Positions 25,799 to 33,225 of a stretch of DNA of 64,000 nucleotides are shown here, in pieces. The DNA is from Streptomyces glaucescens (GTDB lineage Bacteria; Actinomycetota; Actinomycetes; Streptomycetales; Streptomycetaceae), in contig NZ_CP009438.1 of assembly GCF_000761215.1 (NCBI RefSeq), positions 496,001 to 560,000 on the forward strand, in the 5' to 3' direction. Within the stretch, counting starts at the first letter, position 1. Every line of letters starts with the position of its first letter. The notes beneath the pieces were generated by a model. That model searched no databases. It saw only the letters and a list, made by a program, of their open reading frames with translations, and had not been told where the DNA came from. A program made the position numbers and the translations under genes.

Positions 25799-26083
25799 TC
25801 AGCGTGCCGGGCGGGGGAAGTGCTGCGGTGCGGGCAGACCGGACAACGGGCCGCCGGAAGCGACGCGCATCACGGATTCCAGCTCGCGGAGTATGCGGTC
25901 GGCCTCGCCCCTCACCTGCGTGGGGATGTCGCCCCGCTCGGCGACGAGGCGGCTGTAGATCGGGGTCTCCTGGAACAAGGGGGTCTGCTTTCTCGGGTCG
26001 TGCCGGGTGGCGTGACGGCTCGTGCTTCCGGTCGTGGTGTCCGTGTCGACGGTGATCAGTATCGCCGACGGGACCCGGGTCAC
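25799..26083 (-). CDS. Small hypothetical protein (about 94 aa)
   Basis: The frame contains a well-formed, charged helical segment, ETPIYSRLVAERGDIPTQVR then EADRILRELESVMRVASG, unlike the Arg/Ser/Pro noise of shadow frames. GTG 26083 is the best available start; no Shine-Dalgarno is visible, so the true start could be further in. It is transcribed away from the CebR boxes at 26157-26189 and could share them with the kinase gene. No function is recognised. Confidence 0.45.
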   Translation of the reverse strand: MTRVPSAILITVDTDTTTGSTSRHATRHDPRKQTPLFQETPIYSRLVAERGDIPTQVRGEADRILRELESVMRVASGGPLSGLPAPQHFPRPAR

Positions 26084-26156
26084 GGGGACGAGTCGGGGAG
26101 ACCACCGCGGGAGCCGCGCCACAGACTCTGGACGTCCGGCGCGGTGATCGGCACCA

Positions 26157-26170
26157 TGGGAGCGCTCCCA
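26157..26170. promoter_or_regulatory. CebR box 1 (perfect)
   Basis: TGGGAGCGCTCCCA is the exact 14-bp palindrome described as the binding site of CebR, the LacI-family cello-oligosaccharide sensor of Streptomyces. It lies 62 nt before the kinase start codon at 26232. Confidence 0.85.
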
Positions 26171-26175
26171 GATCA

Positions 26176-26189
26176 TGGGAGCGCTCCGA
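26176..26189. promoter_or_regulatory. CebR box 2 (13/14)
   Basis: TGGGAGCGCTCCGA differs from the CebR consensus at one position and begins 19 nt (about two helical turns) after box 1, so two dimers could bind the same DNA face. Confidence 0.75.
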
Positions 26190-26231
26190 GCGCCGTGCGC
26201 GCTTCCGCCCCCTTCGTCGAAGGCGAGTCCC

Positions 26232-27239
26232 GTGCAGAGCCTGACCAAACGCCGTGTGTCATCCGACGAGCTGGACGCGCTGCTGCGGGCCGCCACCGGT
26301 ACGGGCTGCCGCGTGGAGGGCGAGCTGGCCGACGGCTGGTTCAACACCGCCTACCGCGTCGTACTCGACGACGGCACCCCGGCGGTGGTGAAACTGGCCC
26401 CGCCGGCCCACGCCGCCGTCCTGCGCTACGAGCTGGGCATCATGGCGACGGAGGCCATGGTCTACCGGCGCCTGGCCCGGCTGCTCGGTGGCGGCGTGCC
26501 CACCCCCGCCCTGCTGCACGCCGGGGAGGAGTTCCTGGTCGTCTCCCTCCTGGACGGCACGGGCTGGGACAAGGCCGCGTCCCGGCTGGCCCCGGCCACC
26601 GAGGCGGCACTGCGCCACGACCTCGGCGCGATCACCGCGCGCCTGCACACCCTCGCCCCCGAGGACGGCCGGTTCGGCTACCCGGCGGCCGCCTCCGCGT
26701 TGTCCGCCGACGACTGGCCGACGGCGTTCACCGCGATGGTGGACGCGCTGCTCGACGACGCCGAGCGCTGGCACTCCCCGCTCGGCGAGCCGGCCGCGGG
26801 CATCCGCGCGCTGGTGGCCGCGGGCGAGGACGCGCTCGCCGAGGTCACCGAGCCCCGGCTGGTCCACTTCGACCTGTGGCCGGGCAACATCTTCGTCGAC
26901 CCGGGCACCGGCGGGGCGCCCGCCCGGATCACCGGGCTCATCGACCACGAGCGGGCGTTCTGGGGCGACCCGGCCGCCGAACTGGTCTCCCTCGCCATCG
27001 GCGGCGACGCCGGGCCGGACAGTGCTCTCGTCGCCGGGTACACCGAGGCCGGCGGTGTGCTCGACTTCACACCGGCCTTCCGGCACCGCCTGGCGCTGTA
27101 CCGCCTCTACCTGGCCCTGCTGCTCGTCGTGGAGTGCGGCCCGCGCGGCTACGGCCCGGACCACCTGGCGTTCTGCCGCCGCACCCTCGACGACGCCGTC
27201 ACCGCGCTCCGCTCACCGGGACGGCGGCGCAGGCAGTGA
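26232..27239 (+). CDS. Phosphotransferase (APH/choline-kinase fold) family protein
   Basis: 335 residues from GTG 26232, with AAGGCGAG just upstream. The ATG at 26175 is in frame but overlaps CebR box 2, which argues against it. The kinase fold shows GWFNTAYRVVL, a P-loop-like VVKLAPP (the Lys), the catalytic loop HFDLWPGNIFVD (H-x-D-x4-N) and the metal-binding LIDHERAFWGDP. The family covers aminoglycoside, fructosamine, homoserine and sugar kinases. Control by CebR-type boxes suggests a sugar or sugar-derived substrate rather than an antibiotic, but this is inference. Confidence 0.82.
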   Translation: MQSLTKRRVSSDELDALLRAATGTGCRVEGELADGWFNTAYRVVLDDGTPAVVKLAPPAHAAVLRYELGIMATEAMVYRRLARLLGGGVPTPALLHAGEEFLVVSLLDGTGWDKAASRLAPATEAALRHDLGAITARLHTLAPEDGRFGYPAAASALSADDWPTAFTAMVDALLDDAERWHSPLGEPAAGIRALVAAGEDALAEVTEPRLVHFDLWPGNIFVDPGTGGAPARITGLIDHERAFWGDPAAELVSLAIGGDAGPDSALVAGYTEAGGVLDFTPAFRHRLALYRLYLALLLVVECGPRGYGPDHLAFCRRTLDDAVTALRSPGRRRRQ

Positions 27240-27285
27240 CGCATCCCGCTGCATTCATCCGGCCTCAGGTGGCACCTGCCCTGGC

Positions 27286-28440
27286 ATGCAGGGGATACGA
27301 CGGACAGGAGAAGCAGTACGGCGCCAGGCCCGGGTGGCGCGGGACACGGTGCGCCGCGCCTGCGCCGAGCCGGGCCGCGAACGGGATCTGGCGGTGCAGG
27401 CGGGCAAGGCCGCGCTCGCCGCCTGGCTGGCCTGGGCGGTGGCGGGCTGGTGGCTCCAGGCGCCCATGGCGTTCGTCGCGCCGTGGGTGGCGATCGTCCT
27501 CGTCGAGTCCACGGTGTACCGGTCGATCGCGCACGGCCTCCAGCAGCTGGCGGCGATCGCCACCGGCACGGCCCTGGCGACCGCCGCCGCGCTGCTGCTG
27601 GACTCCACGATGGCGGCGATGGCCCTGGTGCTGCCGGTGGCCGTGCTGGTGGGCAACTGGCGGCGGCTGGGCAGCCAGGGCGTGTACGCCGCCACTGGCG
27701 CCTTGTTCGTGCTGACCTTCCAGCCGGTCACCGTCGCGGGGTCCGCTGCCCGGATCGCGGAGGCGGTCTTCGGCGCCGTGGTCGGCATCACGGTCAACGC
27801 GCTGGTCCGCCCGCCGGTGTACCTGCGCAGCACACGTGCCGCGCTGGAGGAAGCGGCAGGTGAGGCGGAACGGATCCTGGAGGCGGTCGCCGACGGTCTG
27901 GCCCGCGGCGCGTGGGACGCCCGCGCGGCCGGCTCGCTGCACGAGCGGGCGCTGCGGCTGGGGCGGCTCGTGGAGCAGGCCCGCGCCGCGGTCGGCTGGA
28001 GCCGGGAGAGCCTGCGGGTCAACCCGTGGGGCCGCAGCCGCGCGGACTCGGCTCCCGGTCCGGACTACGACGACGCCGTCACCGTCCTCGACTACGTGGC
28101 CGTGCACACCGCGGGCGTCACCCGGGCGGTGCTGGAGGCCTGTGACGACGACCGCGGGGTGCCGCGGCCGGGCCCGCACATCACGGAGCCGTACGCGGCC
28201 TTCCTGCGCGACAGCGCCCACGGCATCCGGCTCTACACCACGAGCCGGTTCGCGCCGGGCGGCCGGGACCGGCAGGCGGACCGGGAGCTGCGCGAGGTGG
28301 TCGAGGACCTCGGTCGCACGCTGGACGACCTGCGCCGGAGGCTGCCGCGTGCCGCGCCCGACGACCCCGACGCGCTGGCGGCCTACGGCACGCTGCTGAC
28401 CCAGGCGCGCCGCCTGGCGGACCAGCTGGCGGGGCGCTGA
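27286..28440 (+). CDS. FUSC/aromatic acid exporter-like membrane protein
   Basis: 384 residues from ATG 27286; the ribosome site is weak, so the start is tentative. The N-terminal half has a basic leader then about six hydrophobic segments, including LAAWLAWAVAGWW and WVAIVLVESTVYRSIAHGLQQL; the C-terminal half is a soluble helical domain. This is the layout of FUSC/ArAE (YccS/FusC) proteins, thought to export aromatic or other small acids. It starts 46 nt after the kinase and could share its transcript. Confidence 0.78.
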   Translation: MQGIRRTGEAVRRQARVARDTVRRACAEPGRERDLAVQAGKAALAAWLAWAVAGWWLQAPMAFVAPWVAIVLVESTVYRSIAHGLQQLAAIATGTALATAAALLLDSTMAAMALVLPVAVLVGNWRRLGSQGVYAATGALFVLTFQPVTVAGSAARIAEAVFGAVVGITVNALVRPPVYLRSTRAALEEAAGEAERILEAVADGLARGAWDARAAGSLHERALRLGRLVEQARAAVGWSRESLRVNPWGRSRADSAPGPDYDDAVTVLDYVAVHTAGVTRAVLEACDDDRGVPRPGPHITEPYAAFLRDSAHGIRLYTTSRFAPGGRDRQADRELREVVEDLGRTLDDLRRRLPRAAPDDPDALAAYGTLLTQARRLADQLAGR

Positions 28441-28532
28441 GCGCCGGCCGTGGGATCGGTGGTCCTGAAGTCGGTCATTCGGGGTACTCGCGGTCCCGTC
28501 ACATGGAACGAGACGGATGGGAGGTGATCGCC

Positions 28533-28970
28533 GTGTCGAGTACGCAGTCGCACCGCACCGCTCCCCGCCCCCAGGCGCACGAGCCTGGCCAGGAGCCGGT
28601 GGGCGAACTGGTCCAGCGGGCGTCACAGCAGCTGACGGAGCTGGTACGCGGCGAACTGCGCTTGGCGCAGGCCGAGATGAAGGAGAAGGGCAAGCGTTAC
28701 GGCAAGGGAGGCGGGCTGTTCGGCGGGGCCGGCGTCGTCGGTTTCCTGATGCTCCAGGCCCTGGTCGCCACGGTGATCGCGGCTCTGGCGGTGCCGCTGC
28801 CGGTGTGGGCGGCCGGACTGATCGTCACGGCGGTGCTGGGTGTGATCGCCGCGGTGATGGCCCTGAGCGGCAAGAAGCAGGTCGACCGGGCCGCACCGCC
28901 CGTGCCCGAACAGACGATCGAGAACGTGAAGGCCGATGTGGCCGAGATCAAGGGGAGCGCGCACCGATGA
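28533..28970 (+). CDS. Actinobacterial Holin-X family membrane protein
   Basis: 145 residues. GTG 28533 was chosen because GGGAGGTGATC (28519-28529), nearly perfect complement of the 16S 3' end, sits upstream. The layout is a polar N-terminus with GELVQRASQQLTELVRGELRLAQAEM, two adjacent membrane helices (about residues 70-120, LMLQALVATVIAALAVPLPVW) and a charged tail. This is the Holin-X/phage-holin-3-6-like pattern, widespread in actinobacterial chromosomes and not a prophage sign by itself. It overlaps the DUF3618 gene by ATGA. Confidence 0.82.
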   Translation: MSSTQSHRTAPRPQAHEPGQEPVGELVQRASQQLTELVRGELRLAQAEMKEKGKRYGKGGGLFGGAGVVGFLMLQALVATVIAALAVPLPVWAAGLIVTAVLGVIAAVMALSGKKQVDRAAPPVPEQTIENVKADVAEIKGSAHR

Positions 28971-29359
28971 CCCAGCCGCCGCACGAGGACAAGCCCGCCT
29001 CCAGCCCTGAGGAGCTGCGCGAACACGTGGAGCGGACCCGCGCCGAGCTCGGGGAGACGGTCGAGGCGCTGGCAGCCAAGGGTGACGTCAAGGCGCGTGC
29101 CCAGGAGAAGGCAGCGCAGGTCAGGGAGCAGGCCGCGGTGAAGGCCGCCGAGGTTCGGGAGCAGGCCGCGGTCAAGGCCGGTGAGCTGCGGACCAAGGCC
29201 ACCGACGTGGCCCACCAGGTTCAGGACAAGCTGCCCGAGCCGGTCAGGGAGAAGGCGGCGCAGGGGTCCCGGATGACCCGGGACAACCCCGCCCTGCTGG
29301 TGGCGGCCGTGGGCGCGGTGACGCTGGTGGTCTGGCTGGCCTGCCGCCGGAAGCGGTGA
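28967..29359 (+). CDS. DUF3618 domain protein with internal 11-residue repeat
   Basis: 130 residues, overlapping the holin-like gene by 4 nt. The PEELREHVERTRAELGETVEAL start is the DUF3618 signature. An amphipathic helix with two 11-residue repeats, VREQAAVKAAE and VREQAAVKAGE, follows, resembling LEA/apolipoprotein-like helices. A C-terminal membrane anchor (LLVAAVGAVTLVVWLA) and a basic end close the protein. The pair probably forms an envelope-associated complex; function unknown. Confidence 0.85.
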   Translation: MTQPPHEDKPASSPEELREHVERTRAELGETVEALAAKGDVKARAQEKAAQVREQAAVKAAEVREQAAVKAGELRTKATDVAHQVQDKLPEPVREKAAQGSRMTRDNPALLVAAVGAVTLVVWLACRRKR

Positions 29360-29435
29360 CCCGGGCGGAGGGGGTCGTCGACCGCGGCGGCACCCCGCAG
29401 GGGTGACGCCGGTTCGGAGTGCCTCCGTCCTGCCG

Positions 29436-29482
29436 GAAGGGCTCCGGCCCGCCGCTGCCGAGCGGCGGTGCCGGAGCCCTTC
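29436..29482. terminator. Strong bidirectional terminator
   Basis: A 13-bp perfect stem GAAGGGCTCCGGC (29436-29448)/GCCGGAGCCCTTC (29470-29482) with a stacked inner 8-bp stem CCGCCGCT/AGCGGCGG and GCCG loop, followed on the + strand by a pyrimidine run (TCTTTCT). It separates the convergent DUF3618 and alpha-glucosidase genes. Confidence 0.9.
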
Positions 29483-29555
29483 GCCGTCTTTCTCCGCAGG
29501 TGCGGGGCCACCGGCCGGGCGGACCGGGCCGGTGACGTCCGGCCGGGGCGGAGGG

Positions 29556-31160
29556 TCAGGCGCGCAGCCAGGCCGTGGTGTCCGGAGGCAGGCGGGAGCC
29601 GGGGGTGAGGGGGCCGCTGGTGAGGAGGACGGCGGTGTGCGCGGGCAGGTCCACGGGCGCCGTGGAGAGGTTCGCCACGCAGACGAGCCCGTGGGGGCGG
29701 GCGAAGGCCAGTACGCCCGCGGGGGCGGTCAGCCAGGTCAGGGGCCCGTCGCCGAAGCCGGGGGTGGTGCGGCGCAGGGCGATGGCGCGACGGTAGAGAG
29801 TGAGCATCGACCGGGGGTCGGCTGCCTGCCGGTCGGCCGCGTAGGACGGCCAGTCCGCGGGCTGGGGCAGCCACGGCGGCGTCCGCGAGCCGAAACCGCA
29901 GTGCGGTTCGGCGGCGGCCCACGGCAGCGGGACGCGGCAGCCGTCGCGGCCCGGGTCGCTGCCCCCGGAGCGGACGTGCATGGGGTCCTGGATGCGGTCC
30001 GTGGGGATGTCGGCCTCGGGGAGGCCGAGTTCCTCGCCCTGGTAGACGTAGACGGATCCGGGCAGGGCGAGCGTGAGCAGGGCGGCGGCGCGGGCGCGGC
30101 GGGTGCCGAGGGTGAGGTCGGAAGGGGTGCCGAAGGCCTTGGTGGCGAAGTCGAAGGCGGTGTCGGCGCGGCCGTAGCGGGTCACCGTGCGGGTCACGTC
30201 GTGGTTGCACAGGACCCAGGTCGCGGGCGCCTTGACGGGGGCGTGCTCGGCGAGGGTGCCGTCGATGCAGCGGCGCAGCCGGTCCGCTTCCCAGGGGCAG
30301 GTGAGGAAGGTGAAGTTGAAGGCGGTGTGCAGTTCGTCGGGGCGGAGGTAGCGGGCGAAGCGTTCGGCGTCGGGCAGCCACACCTCGCCGACGAAGACGG
30401 CCCCGTACTCGTCGGCGACGGCTCGCCAGGAACGGTAGATGTCGTGGAGCTCGTCGCGGTCGACGAAGGGGTGCGGGCCGCCGCCCTCGGTGAGGTCGGG
30501 AAGCGCGGGGTCCTTGGCGAGCAGGGCGGCGGAGTCGATGCGGACGCCGGCGACACCGCGTTCGAACCAGAACCGGAGCACGTCCTCGTGCTCCTGCCGG
30601 ACTGCGGGGTGGGCCCAGTTGAGGTCGGGCTGCTGGGGGGTGAACAGGTGCAGGTACCACTCGCCGTCGGGGACCCGGGTCCAGGTGCCGCCCGTGAACT
30701 GGGACGGCCAGTCGTTGGGCGGGAGTTCGCCGTGCGCGCCGCGGCCGGGGCGGAAGTGGAAGAGGGCGCGTTCCGGGCTTCCGGGGCCCGCGGCGAGGGC
30801 GGCCCGGAACCAGGGGTGCTGGTCGGAGACGTGGTTGGGGACGATGTCGACGATGGTGCGGATGCCGAGTTCGCGGGCCTCGGCGATGAGTTTCTCCGCC
30901 TCGGCGAGGGTGCCGAAGGCGGGGTCGACGGTGCGGTAGTCGGCCACGTCGTAGCCGCCGTCGACCAGGGGCGAGAGGTACCAGGGAGTGAACCAGACGG
31001 CGTCGACGCCCAGTTCGGCGAGGTAGGGCAGTCGCGCGCGGACGCCCGCCAGGTCCCCGGTGCCGTCGCCGTCGCCGTCGGCGAAACTGCGCGGGTACAC
31101 CTGGTAGATGACGGCGTCGCGCCACCAGTCGCCGGTGCGCTGCGGGGTGGGGGCTGCCAC
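29556..31160 (-). CDS. GH13 alpha-glucosidase (oligo-alpha-glucosidase type)
   Basis: 534 residues from GTG 31160, with GAAAGGA 8-14 nt upstream. GH13 motifs are all visible: DWWRDAVIYQVYPRSFAD, DIVPNHVSDQHPWF, the nucleophile region GVAGVRIDSAALL, the acid/base EVWLP and LCNHDVTR. No signal peptide, so it acts inside the cell on imported oligosaccharides. It is the last gene of the binding protein/permease operon, separated from the permease by a hairpin at 31188-31204. The bond specificity (alpha-1,4, 1,6 or 1,3) cannot be read directly; context suggests products of the GH87 enzyme. Confidence 0.9.
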   Translation of the reverse strand: MAAPTPQRTGDWWRDAVIYQVYPRSFADGDGDGTGDLAGVRARLPYLAELGVDAVWFTPWYLSPLVDGGYDVADYRTVDPAFGTLAEAEKLIAEARELGIRTIVDIVPNHVSDQHPWFRAALAAGPGSPERALFHFRPGRGAHGELPPNDWPSQFTGGTWTRVPDGEWYLHLFTPQQPDLNWAHPAVRQEHEDVLRFWFERGVAGVRIDSAALLAKDPALPDLTEGGGPHPFVDRDELHDIYRSWRAVADEYGAVFVGEVWLPDAERFARYLRPDELHTAFNFTFLTCPWEADRLRRCIDGTLAEHAPVKAPATWVLCNHDVTRTVTRYGRADTAFDFATKAFGTPSDLTLGTRRARAAALLTLALPGSVYVYQGEELGLPEADIPTDRIQDPMHVRSGGSDPGRDGCRVPLPWAAAEPHCGFGSRTPPWLPQPADWPSYAADRQAADPRSMLTLYRRAIALRRTTPGFGDGPLTWLTAPAGVLAFARPHGLVCVANLSTAPVDLPAHTAVLLTSGPLTPGSRLPPDTTAWLRA

Positions 31161-31187
31161 GTGACGGTCCTTTCGGGCAGGGTGGAT

Positions 31188-31204
31188 CCTCGCCGCCGGC
31201 GAGG
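31188..31204. terminator. Intercistronic hairpin in the sugar operon
   Basis: CCTCGCC (31188-31194)/GGCGAGG (31198-31204) with a GCC loop and an extra T-A pair, between the permease and alpha-glucosidase genes. It may tune expression of the last gene or protect the mRNA end. Confidence 0.4.
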
Positions 31205-31270
31205 ACGGCGGGGCGTCGGACGGGCCGGCGGCGGAGGTCGGGGGCGGGTGGGGTGCGGTGACGGGGGCGG

Positions 31271-32146
31271 TCAGCCCTTGAGTCCGCCTGCGGTGAGGCC
31301 GCTCATGATGTTGCGCTGGAAGACCAGGAAGATCAGCAGGGTGGGCAGGGAGGCGATGGTCAGCGCGGCGATCAGCACGTTGACCGGCACGCCGTTGGAG
31401 AGTGAGTAGATGCCCACGTTGAGGGTCTGCCTGCCCGGGTCGGGCAGGGTGAGCATGGGCCACAGGAAGTCCTTCCAGACGCCCACGATCGCGAAGATGG
31501 ACACGACGCCGAGGATGGGCCGGGAGAGGGGCAGCACGACGGACCGGAGGGTGCGCAGCGGGCTCGCCCCGTCCATGGCGGCGGCGTCCAGGAGTTCCCC
31601 TGGGACGGAGTCGAAGAAGCGCTTCAGCAGGAAGATGTTGAAGGCGTTGGCCACCGAGGGCAGCCAGATGGCCCAGGGGGTGTTGAGCAGGTTGCGTTCG
31701 AAGACCGGTACGTCGAGCACGGTGAGGTACTGGGGTACGACGAGCACCGTGGCCGGGATCATCAGCGTCGCCAGCATCATGCCGAGGACGACGTTGCCGA
31801 GGACCGGGCGGAGCCTGGAGAGCGAGTACGCCGCCGCCACGTCCAGGACGAGCTGGAAGGCGAGCGCGCCGAACGCGTAGTAGAGGGTGTTGAACAGCAG
31901 TCCGGCGAGGTCCATGACCTGCCAGGCCCTGCGGTAGTTGTCCGGCTCGAACGAGCCGGGGACCAGGGTGGGCGGGGTGCGGATGACCTCCTGGGCGTCC
32001 TTGAAGCCGCTGGAGACCAGCCAGTACAGGGGGCCGAGGAACACCAGGGTGAACAGCGCGACGACGAGGGCGAACGTCACCCAGTAGAGGATCTTCCCGC
32101 GGGGCCGGGCGAGCTGGGCCGGTGAGATCAGGGTGCGTGTGGACAT
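31271..32146 (-). CDS. Sugar ABC transporter permease (MalG-like)
   Basis: 291 residues from ATG 32146 (MSTRTLISPAQ) after GCGGAGG. Six hydrophobic segments are visible, and the EAA loop that contacts the ATPase is present as LLDAAAMDGASPLRTLRSVVLPLSRP (in parts: DAAAMDGASPLRTL). It is the second permease of a CUT1 carbohydrate importer. No ATPase gene is nearby; in Streptomyces such importers share the MsiK ATPase encoded elsewhere. Short gap of 16 nt to the first permease gene. Confidence 0.9.
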   Translation of the reverse strand: MSTRTLISPAQLARPRGKILYWVTFALVVALFTLVFLGPLYWLVSSGFKDAQEVIRTPPTLVPGSFEPDNYRRAWQVMDLAGLLFNTLYYAFGALAFQLVLDVAAAYSLSRLRPVLGNVVLGMMLATLMIPATVLVVPQYLTVLDVPVFERNLLNTPWAIWLPSVANAFNIFLLKRFFDSVPGELLDAAAMDGASPLRTLRSVVLPLSRPILGVVSIFAIVGVWKDFLWPMLTLPDPGRQTLNVGIYSLSNGVPVNVLIAALTIASLPTLLIFLVFQRNIMSGLTAGGLKG

Positions 32147-32162
32147 GCCGGGGCCTCCGCTG

Positions 32163-33125
32163 CTACTCGTCCTCGGCGCGGCCGAGCCTGACGTACGCCG
32201 CCGAGAAGCCGGCGAGGAGTACGAGCAGGAGCAGGCCGAGGGCCGCCGCGGCACCGTAGTTGTTGAAGTTGAACGCGTACTGGTAGATGAGGTTGACGAC
32301 GGTGGTGGTCGAGCCCTCCGGGCCGGCGCCGCCGGTCAGCAGGAAGGGTTCGACGAAGACCTGCATGGTGGCGATGATCTGCATCAGCAGCATCAGGGAG
32401 AGCACGAGCCGGGTCTGCGGGATCGTCACGTGCCAGATCTTGCGGAACAGTCCGGCGCCGTCGAGTTCGGCCGCCTCGTAGAGTTCGCCGGGGATGCCCT
32501 GGAGGGCGGCGAGGTAGACGAGGGCGGCGCCGCCCATGTTCATCCAGGTGGCGGCGAGAACCACGGAGAGCATCGAGGTGTCCGGGTCCTGGAGCCACTG
32601 CTGTCCGGGCAGTCCGAGGAGGCCGAGCAGCTCGTTGAGGAGGCCGTAGCCCGGGTCGTAGAGGTACTTGAACAGCAGCACGGAGGCGACCGGCGGGAGC
32701 ATCACCGGCAGGTAGACCAGCAGCCGCAGGTAGCCCTTGCCGTGCCGGAGTTCGTTGATGACGACGGCGACGGCGAACGGGACGGCGAAGCCGAGGACGA
32801 GGGCGAGCACGGTGAACAGCGCGGTGTTGCGCCACGCCTGCCAGAACGCCGGATCGTGGTAGACGGTGGTGAGGTTGTCCAGGCCCACCCAGGTGGTCCG
32901 GCCGCCCTCGGTCTGCTGGAAGGCGAGGAGGAACTCCCGGACCATCGGGTACCAGGAGAAGAACCCGAAGCACAGGACCGCACCGACGAGGAAGGCGTGG
33001 GCGGTGAGGTTGCGCCGCACGGCGCGGGCGAGGCGGCTGCCGGCGGGCGGTGGGCCGCCGGCCGGGCGGGGCGGGCTGCGGCGGGGGCGGTCCGCCTTGC
33101 TCGGGGTGAGGCTGGGGGCCGGCAT
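32163..33125 (-). CDS. Sugar ABC transporter permease (MalF-like)
   Basis: 320 residues, ATG 33125 with GAGGAG upstream; the frame is open further but this start has the ribosome site. Six hydrophobic segments, with the EAA motif YEAAELDGAGLFRKIWHVTIP near residue 210. It would form the membrane channel with the downstream MalG-like protein for an oligosaccharide bound by the lipoprotein encoded just upstream. Confidence 0.9.
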   Translation of the reverse strand: MPAPSLTPSKADRPRRSPPRPAGGPPPAGSRLARAVRRNLTAHAFLVGAVLCFGFFSWYPMVREFLLAFQQTEGGRTTWVGLDNLTTVYHDPAFWQAWRNTALFTVLALVLGFAVPFAVAVVINELRHGKGYLRLLVYLPVMLPPVASVLLFKYLYDPGYGLLNELLGLLGLPGQQWLQDPDTSMLSVVLAATWMNMGGAALVYLAALQGIPGELYEAAELDGAGLFRKIWHVTIPQTRLVLSLMLLMQIIATMQVFVEPFLLTGGAGPEGSTTTVVNLIYQYAFNFNNYGAAAALGLLLLVLLAGFSAAYVRLGRAEDE

Positions 33126-33190
33126 CGTTGCTCCTCGCTGCTGGTCTGCCGGTGCGCCGCCGGCTGGTGACGCGCGCGGCGGGGAAGGAC

Positions 33191-33225
33191 CGCGGTGCCC
33201 GTCCCCGTCAGGGGAGGTCACCGCG
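33191..33225 (-). terminator. Hairpin between binding-protein and permease genes
   Basis: CGCGGTG (33191-33197)/CACCGCG (33219-33225) with an inner TCCCC-GTCA-GGGGA stem; it covers the stop codon of the binding-protein gene. Such a structure usually keeps the binding-protein mRNA more abundant than the permease part. Confidence 0.55.

Noticed and set aside
26175..26231. ATG 26175 as the start of the kinase gene
   Set aside because: It overlaps CebR box 2 by one base, has no ribosome site, and the added 19 residues are Pro/Ser/Ala rich. GTG 26232 has AAGGCGAG upstream and matches the fold start.
28533..29359. Prophage remnant suggested by the Holin-X gene
   Set aside because: Holin-X and DUF3618 pairs are ordinary chromosomal genes in actinobacteria, and no other phage gene, integrase or attachment site is nearby.
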